A stretch of DNA of 64,000 bases from Saturnia japonica (GCA_033032175.1 CM065318.1:13330001-13394000); one strand, 5' to 3'. Positions 12,510-23,590 are shown, counted from the first letter of the stretch. Program-made: numbers and translations. The notes: generated by a model not told the origin, from the letters alone.

Positions 12510-13000
12510 ATCACAGGTAGTACGCTTGATTCAAAATTACAAGTGAGTCCGCACATTAGAACCTTGACGGGAAGATTAAGGTCTGCTGCATTCGCAGTAC
12601 GTAAGATTCGCCAGTTAACAGATATTGCCACTGCTAGGTTAGTCTACTTCGCTTACTTCTATAGCTTAATGTCTTACGGTATTTTGTTGTGGGGTTCAGC
12701 AGCTGAGGTAGATAACATATTTATATTACAAAACCTAGCAATTCGTGCAATTTACAACCTGAGACCTCGCGAATCACTAAAGAACAAATTCCAGGAATAT
12801 AATATCTTAACTTTACTTTCCCAATACATCCGTAAAAACTTAATATATATTCGTAAATATTAACTTTGCCCTCTCAATACATCATCGATAACTTAATGTA
12901 TATTCGTAAGAACTTAGTCAAGTTATACTTTGTAAAAGATCAGCACAATGTTAATAAGTACTAGAAATAGAGACAAATTACTCGTATCGTGTTTAACACT
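12510..13000 (+). pseudogene. Non-LTR retrotransposon C-terminal fragment
   Basis: The plus strand encodes a degenerate C-terminal LINE region: LDSKLQ, then PHIRTLTGRLRSAAFAVRK, ARLVYFAYFYSLMSYGILLW, LAIRAIYNLRPRESLKNKF and SQYIRKNLIYIRKY, then a stop. A diverged partial repeat follows at 12868-12930 (SQYIIDNLMYIRKNLVKLYF). This is the segment downstream of the RT core in jockey/CR1-like elements. The piece is truncated on both sides. Confidence 0.72.
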
Positions 13001-13030
13001 ACGTAGGTCCAATAAGTATTTAACGTACCT

Positions 13031-13300
13031 AATACTGCCTCGTTAGCCTAGTGGTCGTAAGCGCGACTGCTATGAGCGAGGTCCTGGGTTCGAATTCTAG
13101 GTCGAGCAAAGTGTTATTGGGTTTTTGCTATGAAATCCTTAGTAGCAGCTCGGAGTTTGGTTTCGTGCCCGATTAATGGTAATAGGTCGCACATGGACCT
13201 AAAAACATACTCGGCGAACTGTGGGTGTACAAATGTACCTCTGCCTAACCATTCGGGGAATACAGGCGTAATGGTATGTTTATGGTATGAACCTAATAGG
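13031..13300 (+). repeat. tRNA-derived SINE, plus-strand copy
   Basis: A tRNA-like head has a Pol III A box (TTAGCCTAGTGGTCG) and B box (GGTTCGAATTC). It runs into a body containing CAAAGTGTTATTGGGTTTTT and CATTCGGGGAATACAGGCGT and ends in GTATG-type repeats. A second copy lies inverted at 36640-36905. The head does not fold into a functional tRNA with a clean acceptor stem, and the body continues past it, so it is a SINE and not a tRNA gene. Confidence 0.78.
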
Positions 13301-14105
13301 TCAGGTTTTATAACAAGATCCCGAAACACGTTACTGATTTGCGGGACAGTTCAAGGACCATGTCAAGCAGGTTTTACTGTCAAAAGGTTATTTATTATAG
13401 AGTGGATCATGTGAACGATAGTGCGAGTTTCTTACCAGTTCTTCTCGATGACTGGGATATTTTCCGAACCGGCAGTAGTGTTTTGGATCTCGTAGGTGCC
13501 TTCTTAGCGCCTAAATTGAATAAATATTTTTTTTTATTTTGAAGAATCCCAAATTTAACGAATAAATCTAATGTAGTTTTTGAGTTAATCGGGTTAGAAA
13601 AGTAGCATTATTATCAATCACTCGACAAAAACCTACATCGCTTCTAGGTGACTCAAAAACACGAAATTTTGCATCACGCTACGCATATACAAAGGGTACA
13701 AAATAAAACTTAAAAAAAGGACAATTTTTAGCGAAATACTACTTATGAACAGCGTTTTCATCCGTTCTCCAATAGATGGCATTGTGCGGCTTTTCATAAA
13801 GTACTCAATGATATCCTAACAAAAACAAAATAATGTGGAAAAGGAGCCAAGTTCGGTTCTCTTTATCAATGATAATTTATAGAGGAGAATGTTAGGTGGT
13901 ATTATCTATTTTATTTCCCTAACTAAAGTGCTCCCGCTCGTCATACCACCACCGTTTCCGTTTAATTATTTAACTAAGTATTCATTATACTACATCAACG
14001 ACCAGACAGAAATAGACGTCCTAGTTCTGAATGCAGGCTAAATAGCAAAAAACAAAAAAAAAACAAAAGTGGTTTATAAGGATCCTTTATTTATTATTAA
14101 AACGT
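13301..14105. other. Unassigned intergenic sequence
   Basis: Short overlapping ORFs occur, but none has protein-like composition or a start context that sets it apart. No repeat terminus was recognised. The far end holds the poly(A) signal of the minus-strand gene that follows. Confidence 0.4.
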
Positions 14106-14131
14106 CATGTTATCAGCTACAAAATATCACA

Positions 14132-14137
14132 TTTATT
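14132..14137 (-). promoter_or_regulatory. Poly(A) signal of the secreted acidic protein gene
   Basis: TTTATT on the plus strand reads AATAAA on the minus strand, about 140 bp past the stop codon at 14274. It is the first canonical signal in that direction. Confidence 0.5.
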
Positions 14138-14273
14138 TAACTGAACCCCTAACACTGATTTTTACATTCTTTAATATAAAAAAACAATAATACAACTGGA
14201 AAAATGTATTTATATATTATACAAAGATAGTATTAAAAAATGAAATCTACGTGTAATATTAATAAATAGAAAA

Positions 14274-14794
14274 TTAGCGCCATGTTGGGTCAGGGTACCT
14301 GCGTGGAGGATTTTCGAAGATCGGAAGGTCTACTACATGGACAGTGTCGGGAGAGAGACCTTCGAAGGGGAATTCGTCCTGGGACACCCTGACAGATTCC
14401 AACTCACCAGGAGCGACGGGCTCAAAACCGGTGTTTTCAGCGAAATTGACAAAGTGAACAGTATTGACTGGCACCTCATCAGTATCGCTGTTGTCAACAA
14501 ATCTGACAGAATCGACAAATTGGCCGAGTTTTAGTTCTTCGATAACTGATTCGGGCACCATTACCATGCGGATGTCAACGTGCTCGAATAATGGTTCGGG
14601 AGCTTCGGGCAGAACTACGGGTGAGATGTTATCGAGAATCGGTGATTCGTCTTGAACAACGGAGACGTCATCTACTACAACGGGTGTCTCATCTACGATC
14701 ACAGGTGTGTCAACAACGACGGGTTTCTCGTCGTTCAGCGACGCTGTGGCCGCAAGGCCGATCAAAGCGAATGCAATCAACAGTTTCATTTTTT
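14274..14794 (-). CDS. Small secreted acidic protein, function unknown (coding exon)
   Basis: The CDS runs from the ATG at 14789 to the stop at 14274, 171 residues. A minus-strand TTTTACAG acceptor ends at 14795, so the exon starts five bases before the ATG. That rules out the longer ORF that begins at 14900. The N-terminus, MKLLIAFALIGLAATAS, is a textbook signal peptide. The mature part is Asp/Glu/Val/Pro-rich with no cysteines. It opens with VVVDTPVIVDETPVVVDD-type repeats and later has four related blocks: VDSVRFVDN, VNTVHFVNF, LESVRVSQDE and PDTVHVVDLP. It ends RRYPDPTWR. I do not recognise the family. The composition fits an extracellular, cuticle- or silk-associated or haemolymph protein, but that is only a guess. 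A two-exon layout with the signal peptide right after the intron is common for insect secreted proteins. Confidence 0.8.
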
Positions 14795-15941
14795 CTGTAA
14801 AAGAATATACATTCATTCTGTAACATATATTTAAATTCTTTATATGTTTCAATGTTTTACCTGACGTTAAGTGGGGTAACAAGCTAAGTTTCATAAGCAA
14901 AGCCTCATAAAATCAACTTCTTTTAATTTTTTTAATTATTTATATTTTATTAGTAAATACTTTACAAATATTATATTTAGTGGTTAAATATTTAAAGTAC
15001 AAAATATGATTTATTATAACAATTAGGTACTGTTTCAGATCGGAATTGCATAATATAATTAACAAATACATAGGCATAATTAATTTTAAAAAATTTTTTG
15101 AAAGATTTCAGTACTTTCAAAACATTCGTTGTCGTCAAAATAATAATTAATTATTGTCAGTACATAGGTACCTATCTACTTGTTGATAGCAAAACCGTAC
15201 ATATATTTTGTAAGATATAAAACAATTTTTATTTATCAGATATTATTGTTTTATGTTATATTAAATGTATGAACAAACTTGTAACTGAATACACCAACAT
15301 AATATGTATTTATATGCTTACATATCGTACTTTTTTCTATCAAGTAAAGTTTACTTTGCTAAGTGACTGATATCAAAATTTATAATGGTGCATGTAAGAT
15401 AAACCTACTACCAAAGACTGAGACAAGGTAAAACAAGAAGACTGCTAATAGCCATATAAAAATCTGTAACCACCAAAAAGCTCAAATTTCTGCTCGCTAT
15501 TTGTTTTTCCTTATTTATCTCTGCTACTACAATTATAAAAAAGCAAAGTTTGTATCTTCGTTAAAGGTAATCTTTGTAGTTACTGATGCGATTCTAAAAA
15601 TTATTTCAATAATAGAAAGCTACATTAACGAGTGATATAGACAATTTTTTATTCATATTAGATAGGTATATTTTATATTATAATTAACGCGAACGAAATC
15701 ATGGATGGTTGCTTGAACACATATACACAAACGGACAAATTTATTACGGAAATGGATAAGACAGTGGTGTTTGCCATATTTAATATTAAGTTTAAATTTT
15801 TTTTTTTAATTGTCTTAGTATCGAAATTTATTATTTACCTACCTACGTACTGAGGTATTAATAAAATCTTGGTAAATAGAATATTTGTCATATAATAGAA
15901 ACAATAATTAGAAAACCATAAACCATAAATTAAACGCTTAC

Positions 15942-15972
15942 CTGTTATTGTATTCTCTAACAAAATAAACAA
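15942..15972 (-). other. Predicted 5' untranslated exon of the secreted acidic protein gene
   Basis: On the minus strand, CAATAACAG|GTAAGC gives a strong donor at 15942/15941. It pairs with the acceptor at 14795, making an intron of about 1.15 kb. The 5' end is inferred from the TATA box. The exon has no ATG in a useful frame. Confidence 0.55.
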
Positions 15973-15991
15973 TACATTAGTACGGCTTCTT

Positions 15992-16003
15992 GCTTTTATA
16001 TGC
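15992..16003 (-). promoter_or_regulatory. TATA box of the secreted acidic protein gene
   Basis: The minus strand reads GCATATAAAAGC. It lies about 25-30 bp upstream of the inferred transcription start near 15970 and about 50-60 bp upstream of a good splice donor. This spacing is typical of TATA-driven insect genes for abundant secreted proteins. Confidence 0.6.
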
Positions 16004-16334
16004 GATTTCTGAATGAGTCTATCGGCACGGTAATCTAAGATAACGTTATCACGTACTCTTTATTTGTCCACGTATTCTGATTTATTATTAATCACTTTGT
16101 AATTTCTATATTTTATAAAATTTTCTCGTTCTTAAATTGCGTCATAAATTTTTAAAAGCGGTTTTATTTGCTGACGTTAACAACAGTTAAACAACAATTT
16201 ATATACGTAAATATACACACGATGTATTAAATTAATCACTATAATTATCTCATAAAATATTTACAAAATACAATCTTGTAAAACTATCAAATCAGACTAA
16301 AACCATATAGGTTGTTATTTTCGTTTACATAATA

Positions 16335-16997
16335 CAGTGTAAACTCTTTATAACGTTATCCTTTATAAGATAAACTCCCTATAACGTTGAAGTGAGCCCA
16401 ACTTGGTTGGTTTGCGTTAAAACCCACATATTGAAACACTCTTTATAGCGATACGCCATTCTCTATTACGAAGAAATATGTTCATATTTTTAGACAGTAA
16501 ATATTTATTATCGGTATTATTGTTTATGTTATGTTATCAGGTAACAAAAGACTTTGAAGCTCCGAAACATCCGAGGGGTCGGTCTAGCTTTTGTTATCCT
16601 TAATTGCCTTGAACACGTGCAGTATGACGCATTGTTTTCTCGGAAGTGATGGTCTTCGACCAAGCATACTGGGTACCTATCGTATTATCAGTCGTAAACC
16701 TACTTTGAAGCTGTTAACATGGCCAGTAAACGGAAAGCGATTAGTGTTGACGAAAAAGTTTGATAGAAGGAGATATGAATAGAATACATAAAATAATACA
16801 AAACAAGTACTGGCATAGCAAAAAACGTTAGACAAAGTTATCAAACTATATGTCTAAACAATAATTTATAAGCATTTATTATCTAAGACATACATTTTAA
16901 AAATTCTTCTCAATTTGGGTTGTTCATATAACGATAACTCTCTATAACGATAAAAAATGCTCAGTCCCTTGAATTTCGTTATAAAGAGTTTACACTG
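16335..16997 (+). mobile_element. pogo/Tigger-like DNA element, mostly deleted
   Basis: Terminal inverted repeats of about 20 bp: CAGTGTAAACTCTTTATAAC on the left and its complement ending GAGTTTACACTG on the right. The left side is flanked by TA; the right-hand TA appears mutated to TT. Inside, from 16719, the plus strand reads MASKRKAISVDEKV and then two stops. That is the start of a Tigger/CENP-B-like helix-turn-helix transposase. Further TATAACG-type sub-repeats lie in the interior. It is a non-autonomous relic at 663 bp. Confidence 0.68.
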
Positions 16998-18900
16998 TTT
17001 ATAAGATAATTTTATATACAACCAATATAAATATCATCGTAACTTTTAACAACTACCTATATGCTAAACGAATACAGAAACATCTCCATATTTGAGTTTT
17101 AAAACTCTCTCTCTATCTCTTAGTCTAATAGTTTCATTTTTACTAAAGTTATTAAAAAGTTAAAGTTAAAGTTTAAGTTTTAAAAAGATATTTCATGTAA
17201 ATTATCAATTAAGAAGTTATAAATGTTATAATTCGCCACTATTGAGTCGTAAGAGCTTTAAAAATGGTTGTCATCCAATTGACATTTCAATCACGATTCC
17301 AAAAAAGGCATGAAGTGGCTAATATCTTTAACCGGCCCTACTGTAAACTATGGCTAAATGAGTTAGGTATTCATATAGGGTGTCAAAATCGAAACCTACC
17401 TACTCAATACGGATTTTAAAATACATATATACAACGTCCAAGAATACATTGATGTTTTTATTGAGTAGTAAAGTAACGTGTTGAGGCATTTTGCTTTTTA
17501 GCAATTTTTATATATCTTGCTGTCCTTAAATGAGTCAGACACTTCTTCGTGGGTAAAGCCGATCTTCCCATTATACAGCTTGATGTGTTTAAGAGGACGT
17601 ATACTGTATTATAATAGAATAAGTGAACACGTGACCTATATCTGACATCACTCATACATCATATTATGTGTAAAAATATACATATGAATATAATGTTAAA
17701 TTAAGGCTACAGGTTAACTGGGATGTGCGTAGTAAGCTTTTATAAGAAAAAGGTTAAAAAGAACCATAATTATTATATAATTAGTGGCCTTTGAACATCC
17801 TACGAGGCTAAGCAATTATGTAAAGTAATTACTAAAGTGTTATCAGGGTCGATTCAAAGATACCTGCCGTCAAGCTGCAAGATATACCTATGTTGCTGCC
17901 CTTATAAACAATAGATTTAATGTTAATTGTGAAATTCTTTATTTACCTACTCTATAAGTCGATACGATTACACGCTTGCCTACTTTAAAATAAAGCAAAA
18001 TTACTTAAGAAGGTAGGTGATAACTTATTACCTCTTTATTAACATGATCCGATTTTTATTTGTCACCCTTAGTTTTTGCCGCCCTAGTTCAATTAATTAA
18101 TGAATATAATTTTATTTGAAAACAGTCGTTCTGATTATTGCTATTCTCTTACAAATTTGATTATTACAAATTTAGTATAGCCCGATTTTCATTTCATTAG
18201 GTTTCCCGCACAAAATTTTTTTTTTCAAGCATAAATGATAAATAGCTATAAAACCCAAAAACTTATTAAAATAATAATTGGAATACTCATTATATAAAAT
18301 TTTAATATTGACGTCTACTTTACACTATAGCATCTCTCGCTATCAGCATGCAGTAAGTTCATCCTCATACCTTCGGTCTCAGAGTCTCTGCTGAGATTTT
18401 CGCATGGGATTTTTTTTTTTTTATTGGTTTACAAACCAGACATCACACCGGTTAACGTGCACATATTTATAACAATTAAAATTTTAAAGAAAAATGTGGT
18501 GTGTGCCTTAAAAAAGTGAACACAGCTTGCACTTAAAAAAAAAAACATTACACACTACATTAACATTTCAAAAAAGCTATCTATGTTTGAAAACACGACT
18601 TAGACTTTAGTGAATGTAAAGAACAAGAAAAAATATCGAGATGGTGCCATAAACTGTGATATCCAGAAAACATTCGATACAACGGAGAGTGTTGGCCAAC
18701 ATTAGTCCTGCAATGAGGAATCATAAAAGTGTTCCTGTTAATTACGACTGCCTGAAGTGGTAGAAAAAAATTAATTTGTTTAAGTACATCCCTGCAGTCA
18801 ACGAAACCGTGGATTAATTTATAAAGTAGAGTACATTAAAATTATAATGTAAGGTTCTTTAAAACTGGAGTGGATAGGTTTTTAAATGATTAGCAACGCG
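16998..18900. other. AT-rich intergenic stretch without recognised genes
   Basis: No convincing exon was found. There are long A and T runs and low-complexity AGTTAAAGTTTAAGTT sequence near 17155-17185. No repeat boundary could be assigned. Confidence 0.4.
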
Positions 18901-18919
18901 CATGTAACGATTTGTGGTC

Positions 18920-19262
18920 CATAGGCTGTGGTGACTTTGAGTTGGGCCGTATGCTTGTTTGTAACCACCGTAGTATCGTTTTCACCAGAGATGTGTTTGG
19001 TAACAAGTCAGTGCGCGAGAAAAAAAATCACTAATAAGATTAGCCCAGCTATGGTAGAAAAAGACTATCGGAGCCTGAGTATTTCTGATTTTTGAGGAGT
19101 GTGTGCGAGAGATAAATGTGTGTAAAACGGTATGGGGTACTAGAGTTTCATGGATTACCAGTAAACGTAAGGTCCTCACACAGCTTTGGTGGAAACCATC
19201 ACACCGTTTCATAGCGAAGCTACGCATCCTCGCACATCTCTGATGGATAGGCAGCATTACAT
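18920..19262. repeat. Dispersed repeat mosaic, class unknown
   Basis: A GCCGTATGCTTGTTT tail at 18946-18960 is shared with 1525-1545. It is followed at 19080-19260 by sequence whose minus strand reads CATCAGAGATGTGCGAGG and on, a motif I recall as widespread in lepidopteran genomes. The overlapping minus-strand ORF has no protein-like character. Confidence 0.4.
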
Positions 19263-19358
19263 CTCAAGTTTTATTATACGTTCACACAATTCTTATTTTA
19301 TAATACTTTATCAGTTTTGTTTTAGATTACCTTGAATTATTTTGAATTACGAGGACAT

Positions 19359-19430
19359 GGGGATATAGCTCAGTGGTAGAGCATTCGACTGCAGATCGAG
19401 AGGTCCCCGGTTCAAACCCGGGTGTCCCCT
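19359..19430 (+). tRNA. tRNA-Cys: tRNA-Cys (anticodon GCA)
   Basis: A full 72-nt cloverleaf. The acceptor arms are GGGGATA and TGTCCCC with discriminator T. The D-arm sequence is AGCTCAGTGGTAGAGCA, the anticodon loop ACTGCAGAT holds GCA, and the T arm CCCGGTTCAAACCCGGG is perfect. A T-run Pol III terminator begins about 10 bp downstream (19440-19446). A and B boxes are intact. No intron. It looks like a genuine nuclear gene, not a SINE head. Confidence 0.96.
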
Positions 19431-19570
19431 GTAGAAACTTTTTTTTGTTTTAAAATAGCATGAATTGAACAACTTTTTTACTTATTGGGTACAAATATTG
19501 TTCGTTTGTTAGACTTCTGGCAAATCAAAATTTTGCAGTAGATACTAATTGTGCATTCTGTACGTAAATA

Positions 19571-20686
19571 GGTCTTTACCTATGAAATTGCCGTTTTGTA
19601 TGAAAAAATTTAAACGGATTTTTTTCATGTATTTTTTGTTTGTATTAATCGAAGTAATCACCCATGCAATCAATGCATCTTTGCCAGCGCAGTGGCAATT
19701 TATTGATGCCCTTCTTAAAGAAATCAGTTGGACGGGAGGCAACAAATTCTTCAAAGGCATTTTGTACTGCCTCTCGGGTATTGAATTTTTTTCCCGCCAA
19801 GGAGTTATCCAAATTCTGGAAAAAGTAGTAGTCTGTAGGCGCAAGGCCTGGTGAGTAGGGCGGATGACGGAGAACTTTCAACCCCAGTTCTTGCAACTTG
19901 GAGACCGTCTGCTGTGCAGTATGAGGTTGCGCGTTGTCGTGCAGGAGCAGCGGAGACGAGCGATTGACCAATGCTGGTTGGAGATATGCCAGCTTCTCCA
20001 TCATTGTGTTCAGTTCTTCACAGTACACATCTGCAGTAATGCTCACCCCGTTTGGTAAGAAGCTGTGATGAATCACACCGGCGCTAGACCACCAAACAGT
20101 GACCATCACTTTTCTAGGGGTAAGTTTTCGTTTAGGGCATTGTTTAGGTGCTGAACCAGGATCTAACCAACTTGCTGAGCACTTGCGGTTATCAAACAGA
20201 ATCCATTTTTCATCGCAGGTAACAATGCGGTTCAAAATTCCTTCATTTATGTGTCTGTTGAGCAGTGCAAGGCACGTCTCGACGCGTACTTCGCGCTGGC
20301 GATCATTGAGTTCGTGGGGCACCCATTTGTCAAGCTTTTTTACCTTTCTAATTTGACCCAAATGGACCAATATTGTTTTGACGCTAACGTCGAAAGCTGC
20401 TGCTAATACAGCCGTAGATTGTGTATCCTCAGCTTCCACAATCGCCTTTAATTCGTCATTGTCGACCAAAGTCTTCGGACGACCGCAAGGTTCATTTTTC
20501 AGGTCGAAATTCCCAGAACGGAAGCGAGCAAACCAATAACAGGTGGTGCGTTGGTTTGTAGTGTTAGCTCCGTAAACGTCGTTGATGTTGCGTGCCGCTT
20601 GTGCCGCGTTGCTGCCACGACGGTACTCATATTCCATAATTACTCGAATTTTTAACGTATCCATGATTAAGACAATGATAAAGACC
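19571..20686 (-). mobile_element. mariner transposon with uninterrupted transposase
   Basis: The element lies between TA dinucleotides (19569-19570 and 20687-20688). The 3' terminus is GGTCTTTACCTATGAAATTG; the other end reads GGTCTTTATCATTG in element orientation, so only about 10 bp of terminal repeat match. The transposase starts only 22 bp inside the 5' end, far less leader than is usual in full-length mariners of about 1.3 kb. The 5' untranslated region and inner part of the 5' terminal repeat seem to be lost, which would impair transposase binding at that end. Confidence 0.85.
19645..20664 (-). CDS. mariner-family transposase (D34D)
   Basis: A single 339-residue ORF with no stop or frameshift, the expected size for a mariner transposase. 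An N-terminal helix-turn-helix region spans roughly residues 1-110, followed by the family signature WVPHEL (114-119). The catalytic triad is D151 in TCDEKW, D243 in LHDNAQPH and D278 in APTDYYFF, with 34 residues between the last two. The usual YSPDLAP box reads YSPGLAP. The enzyme cuts and pastes at TA sites. Intactness suggests recent arrival, but its own element has lost most of its 5' leader, so expression would depend on flanking DNA. Confidence 0.93.
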   Translation of the reverse strand: MDTLKIRVIMEYEYRRGSNAAQAARNINDVYGANTTNQRTTCYWFARFRSGNFDLKNEPCGRPKTLVDNDELKAIVEAEDTQSTAVLAAAFDVSVKTILVHLGQIRKVKKLDKWVPHELNDRQREVRVETCLALLNRHINEGILNRIVTCDEKWILFDNRKCSASWLDPGSAPKQCPKRKLTPRKVMVTVWWSSAGVIHHSFLPNGVSITADVYCEELNTMMEKLAYLQPALVNRSSPLLLHDNAQPHTAQQTVSKLQELGLKVLRHPPYSPGLAPTDYYFFQNLDNSLAGKKFNTREAVQNAFEEFVASRPTDFFKKGINKLPLRWQRCIDCMGDYFD

Positions 20687-20859
20687 TATTATTAATGTAA
20701 TTTTTAAACAAAAGATTTACATAAGCGATAGCATATTTTCAGTGGTGGACGAAGATCTAAATTTGATATGGGTAAGATAAATTTTTGCAAAGCCCTCGTT
20801 ACTTACGTGAGGGACATAAGTTCAGCGACTCTTTTTTAGTGTTCTCTCTAAATTTGCTT

Positions 20860-21065
20860 ACATTATAGACGCGCGATGAGGCCCAAAAAGTCCTCGAGTG
20901 GCGGCCACGTACAGGAAAACGCAACGTGGGCGGACTCGCCATAAAATGGATTGGCGACCTGTTGAACATTGCGGGAAGCCACTGAATGCGGACAACGCAG
21001 GACCGGCGATCTTTGGGGAGCTCTGTCCAGCAATAGACATCATTCATCTGAATAAAATGATGATA
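20860..21065 (+). pseudogene. LINE C-terminal and 3'-end relic
   Basis: The plus strand reads VLEWRPRTGKRNVGGLA, then KWIGDLLNIAGSH, a stop, MRTTQDRRSLGSSVQQ, a stop and TSFI. It is followed by an AAATGATGATAAC tail. This is the recognisable C-terminus of a lepidopteran RTE/jockey-type retrotransposon, whose intact form reads VQQWTSFG before the stop. Two in-frame stops and 5' truncation make it dead. Confidence 0.7.
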
Positions 21066-21436
21066 ACTAGACCCGAGGCCCTTAATATTTGCTTACTATT
21101 TTTGGTTTAATAAACCTATGATGTACGAGATTCCTTGCTCCACGTCATAACCCACTTCTGTATCTTTTTTCTTGCTCCCACGTGCAAGAGAAGATTGTAA
21201 TTCGTAAGAGCATCTTATGTTCAAATGCTACATTACTTGCATTTATAGCAATATTTTATTACCCGATTAATACCTAACGTGACAGCGACGACCGGCAATG
21301 GATTGCAAATCTCTCGACGGTGGCCGTTGTTTTTGAATTTTAATGTCCTTACCTACGACCAGGCAGTGTCGCCAATTTACCGTTCTACAGTAAAAAAATA
21401 TGTTATACGACAAGAATTATCGTTCTGGTTAAAGTT

Positions 21437-21937
21437 AATTTTCGCTTCGCTCACGTGGACTACAAAATGCTCTCCCGCTCCCAGCTGTTTTAAAGACAAA
21501 AATGCTTATTTTGGGTGTTCCTTAGAAGATAGACCTATATTCTCCCTGACTTTTTTGGAGTTTTTTTTAATGCCTACAGTTATGTAGTACATTAATTAGC
21601 TATATCTCTTATGGTTTACTCAGTGTAAGCCATTTAAGCACCCGAATTGACTCACCATGATCAGTTTATTTTTATTTGTGCGGAATCCTAATTCTTTTTC
21701 TCTAATAAAAGTAGCCTAAGTTACTCACTATATCATCAGCTATCTATCAGTGGAATTCCCGTCAAAATCGGTCCAACCGTTTCGGAGATTACCTGGAATA
21801 AACACACAGACAGACAGGCAAAAATTAAAAAAATGGGCTTTTTGTTATAGGTCTCGTATATACTTTCATATGCATTTAGTATAAAACTGTAATTTTGACA
21901 TTACAAACAGACACTTCAATTTTATTAATTGTATAGA
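21437..21937 (-). mobile_element. Non-autonomous Helitron, family 1, lacking its 3' terminus
   Basis: The 5' terminus is clear (plus strand TTGTATAGA followed by T at 21937). The body shares the TCGGTCCAACCGTTTCGGAG box. The CTAGCTGTGCC terminus is missing: sequence similarity begins with TTCGCTTCGCTCACGTGGAC near 21440. Confidence 0.65.
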
Positions 21938-22046
21938 TACATAACATGTAAGTATAGAAAACAACACAACAAAACCTCTTTTAAATAGTCTTTGTCTTTC
22001 TGGTCACCTATTTTATTTGTGAGATTTCGCGTATCTTATTATATTA

Positions 22047-22760
22047 GGTCCTTACATATGAAATTAGCGTTTTGTACAGGAGGAATATAAAGTCAATTTT
22101 TTTTTGTAAAATACATTTAATTAATCAAAGTATGTACCGCTGTTATCTATGCACTTTTGACATCTCATAGGTAGTTTATTGATCCCTTTATTAAAAAATC
22201 ATGGAGGCGAGAATTAATAAACTCTTTGAAGGCGGTTAGAACTGCCGCATCGGAGTTGAATTTTTTTCCTTTGAAGTTGTCAAAATTCCGGAAAAAATGG
22301 TAATCTGTTGGATCAAGGTCCGGGGAGTACGGTGGATGTCGCAGACATTCCAATTGCAGCTCATCTAACTTAGTGGTTGTTTGTTGTGCAGTGTGTGGTC
22401 TTGCGTTGTCGTGAAGCAACAGTGGCCTAAAGCGATTGACCAATCTCGGTTGTTTAGTAGCTAGTTCTTCCTTCAGTTCATGGTTTGCAGTTGCTGACAA
22501 TAGATATCTGCCATAACCGTTTGTGCAGATTTTAAAAAGCTATAGTGATCGACACCGGCGCTAGTCCACCAAACACTCACAAGTAACTTTTACTGAGTCA
22601 ATTTTCGTTTAGGGCAGGATTTGGCTGGGTCTCCAGGGTTCAGCTATTGTGACGAGCACTTCCGAATATCGCACAGTATCCACTTTTTATCACAGGTAAT
22701 GATTCGATTTAAAATACCTTCATTATTGTGTCGGTTGACCAAAGTAACACAGCAGTTTTC
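22047..22760 (-). pseudogene. Degenerate mariner element
   Basis: A left terminus reading TTAGGTCCTTACATATGAAA at 22045 matches the family end at 19571. The minus-strand ORF 22500-22165 keeps LLLHDNARPHTAQQT and HPPYSPDLDPTDYHFF, the C-terminal half of a mariner catalytic core with D34D spacing. Upstream, CDEKW-type sequence is broken by frameshifts and the 5' end is missing. It is a relative of the copy at 19571-20686, diverged and inactive. Confidence 0.85.
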
Positions 22761-23394
22761 ATAGTCGGATTAAAAAAAAGGATTAAAATAGATATATTAA
22801 TTATTTTACCATATTTGTAATTTATTTCTAGATTTGATTCGATTCACAGTATTTTGAAAAATACATCCAATGAAAAGTCTTTTTGTTTCCTAATTTGAAT
22901 CTATATTGTAATTTATTACAGAAATTAATTTTGGTCTGGTGACAAGCGCAGTAGGATTTAAAAATTCGACACATGAAGATTATTTTGTAAGCCAGACAAC
23001 CCAATATGATAAATATAATGATTAAAAAAAACAATCTCATGAACCAAAAACAAAATTCCCTATCGCACAAAAACATTTTTCCAATTAATTAAATAGATAA
23101 TAAACTTGAAGGCATTCAATCACTGTTATGCGTATTAATGTTAAACGAACTGATTAGTGTTAGTGTGTAATAAATTTATTGTAGATAAAAGTACAGGATT
23201 TCCCTGATATCTAGTATTTACAAGATATATGCTTGAAGTTAATATTCTACTCGTAGGAAATATATATAAAACGTTCTTTGTTTCCTTCTACTATTGAGCT
23301 GAGAGGTCGTGGGTTCGAACCCCGCCCATGACTGACTTTTGTTTGATGAGCATATTTGACTGTTGTGTGTTAAATATATATTTTATTTGAATCC
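22761..23394. other. Unassigned AT-rich sequence with a tRNA-like B box
   Basis: Mostly without signals. At 23302-23330 GAGGTCGTGGGTTCGAACCC looks like the T-arm/B-box part of a tRNA-derived SINE head, but no A box or acceptor stem is present. Confidence 0.35.
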
Positions 23395-23590
23395 CAGACG
23401 TCGTACATAAATATTATATAGCCTATGTCACTCTACAATTAAGATGAATCGAACGAAAACCTCGTGTGCTAAAATCCATCAAACCGTTTAAGCACATAAC
23501 GTGTCAAAGAAATATACATAAAAAATACAAAGTCACATACACACGTTCGAAAAACATAACCCTCCTTTTTCACAGTCAGATAAAAATAAG
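23395..23590 (-). repeat. Dispersed repeat with GGTTATGTTTTTCGA motif
   Basis: The minus strand reads GACTGTGAAAAAGGAGGGTT followed by ATGTTTTTCGAACGTG. Related copies lie at 42663-42790 (plus) and 53380-53550 (plus). This marks a short interspersed family of unknown class. Confidence 0.5.

Noticed and set aside
13035..13106. tRNA gene
   Set aside because: A and B boxes are present, but the acceptor stem does not pair and a SINE body follows; a second copy exists at 36640-36905.
14790..14900. N-terminal extension of the secreted acidic protein
   Set aside because: The extra residues are not protein-like and cross a strong TTTTACAG splice acceptor at 14795; the signal peptide begins right after it.
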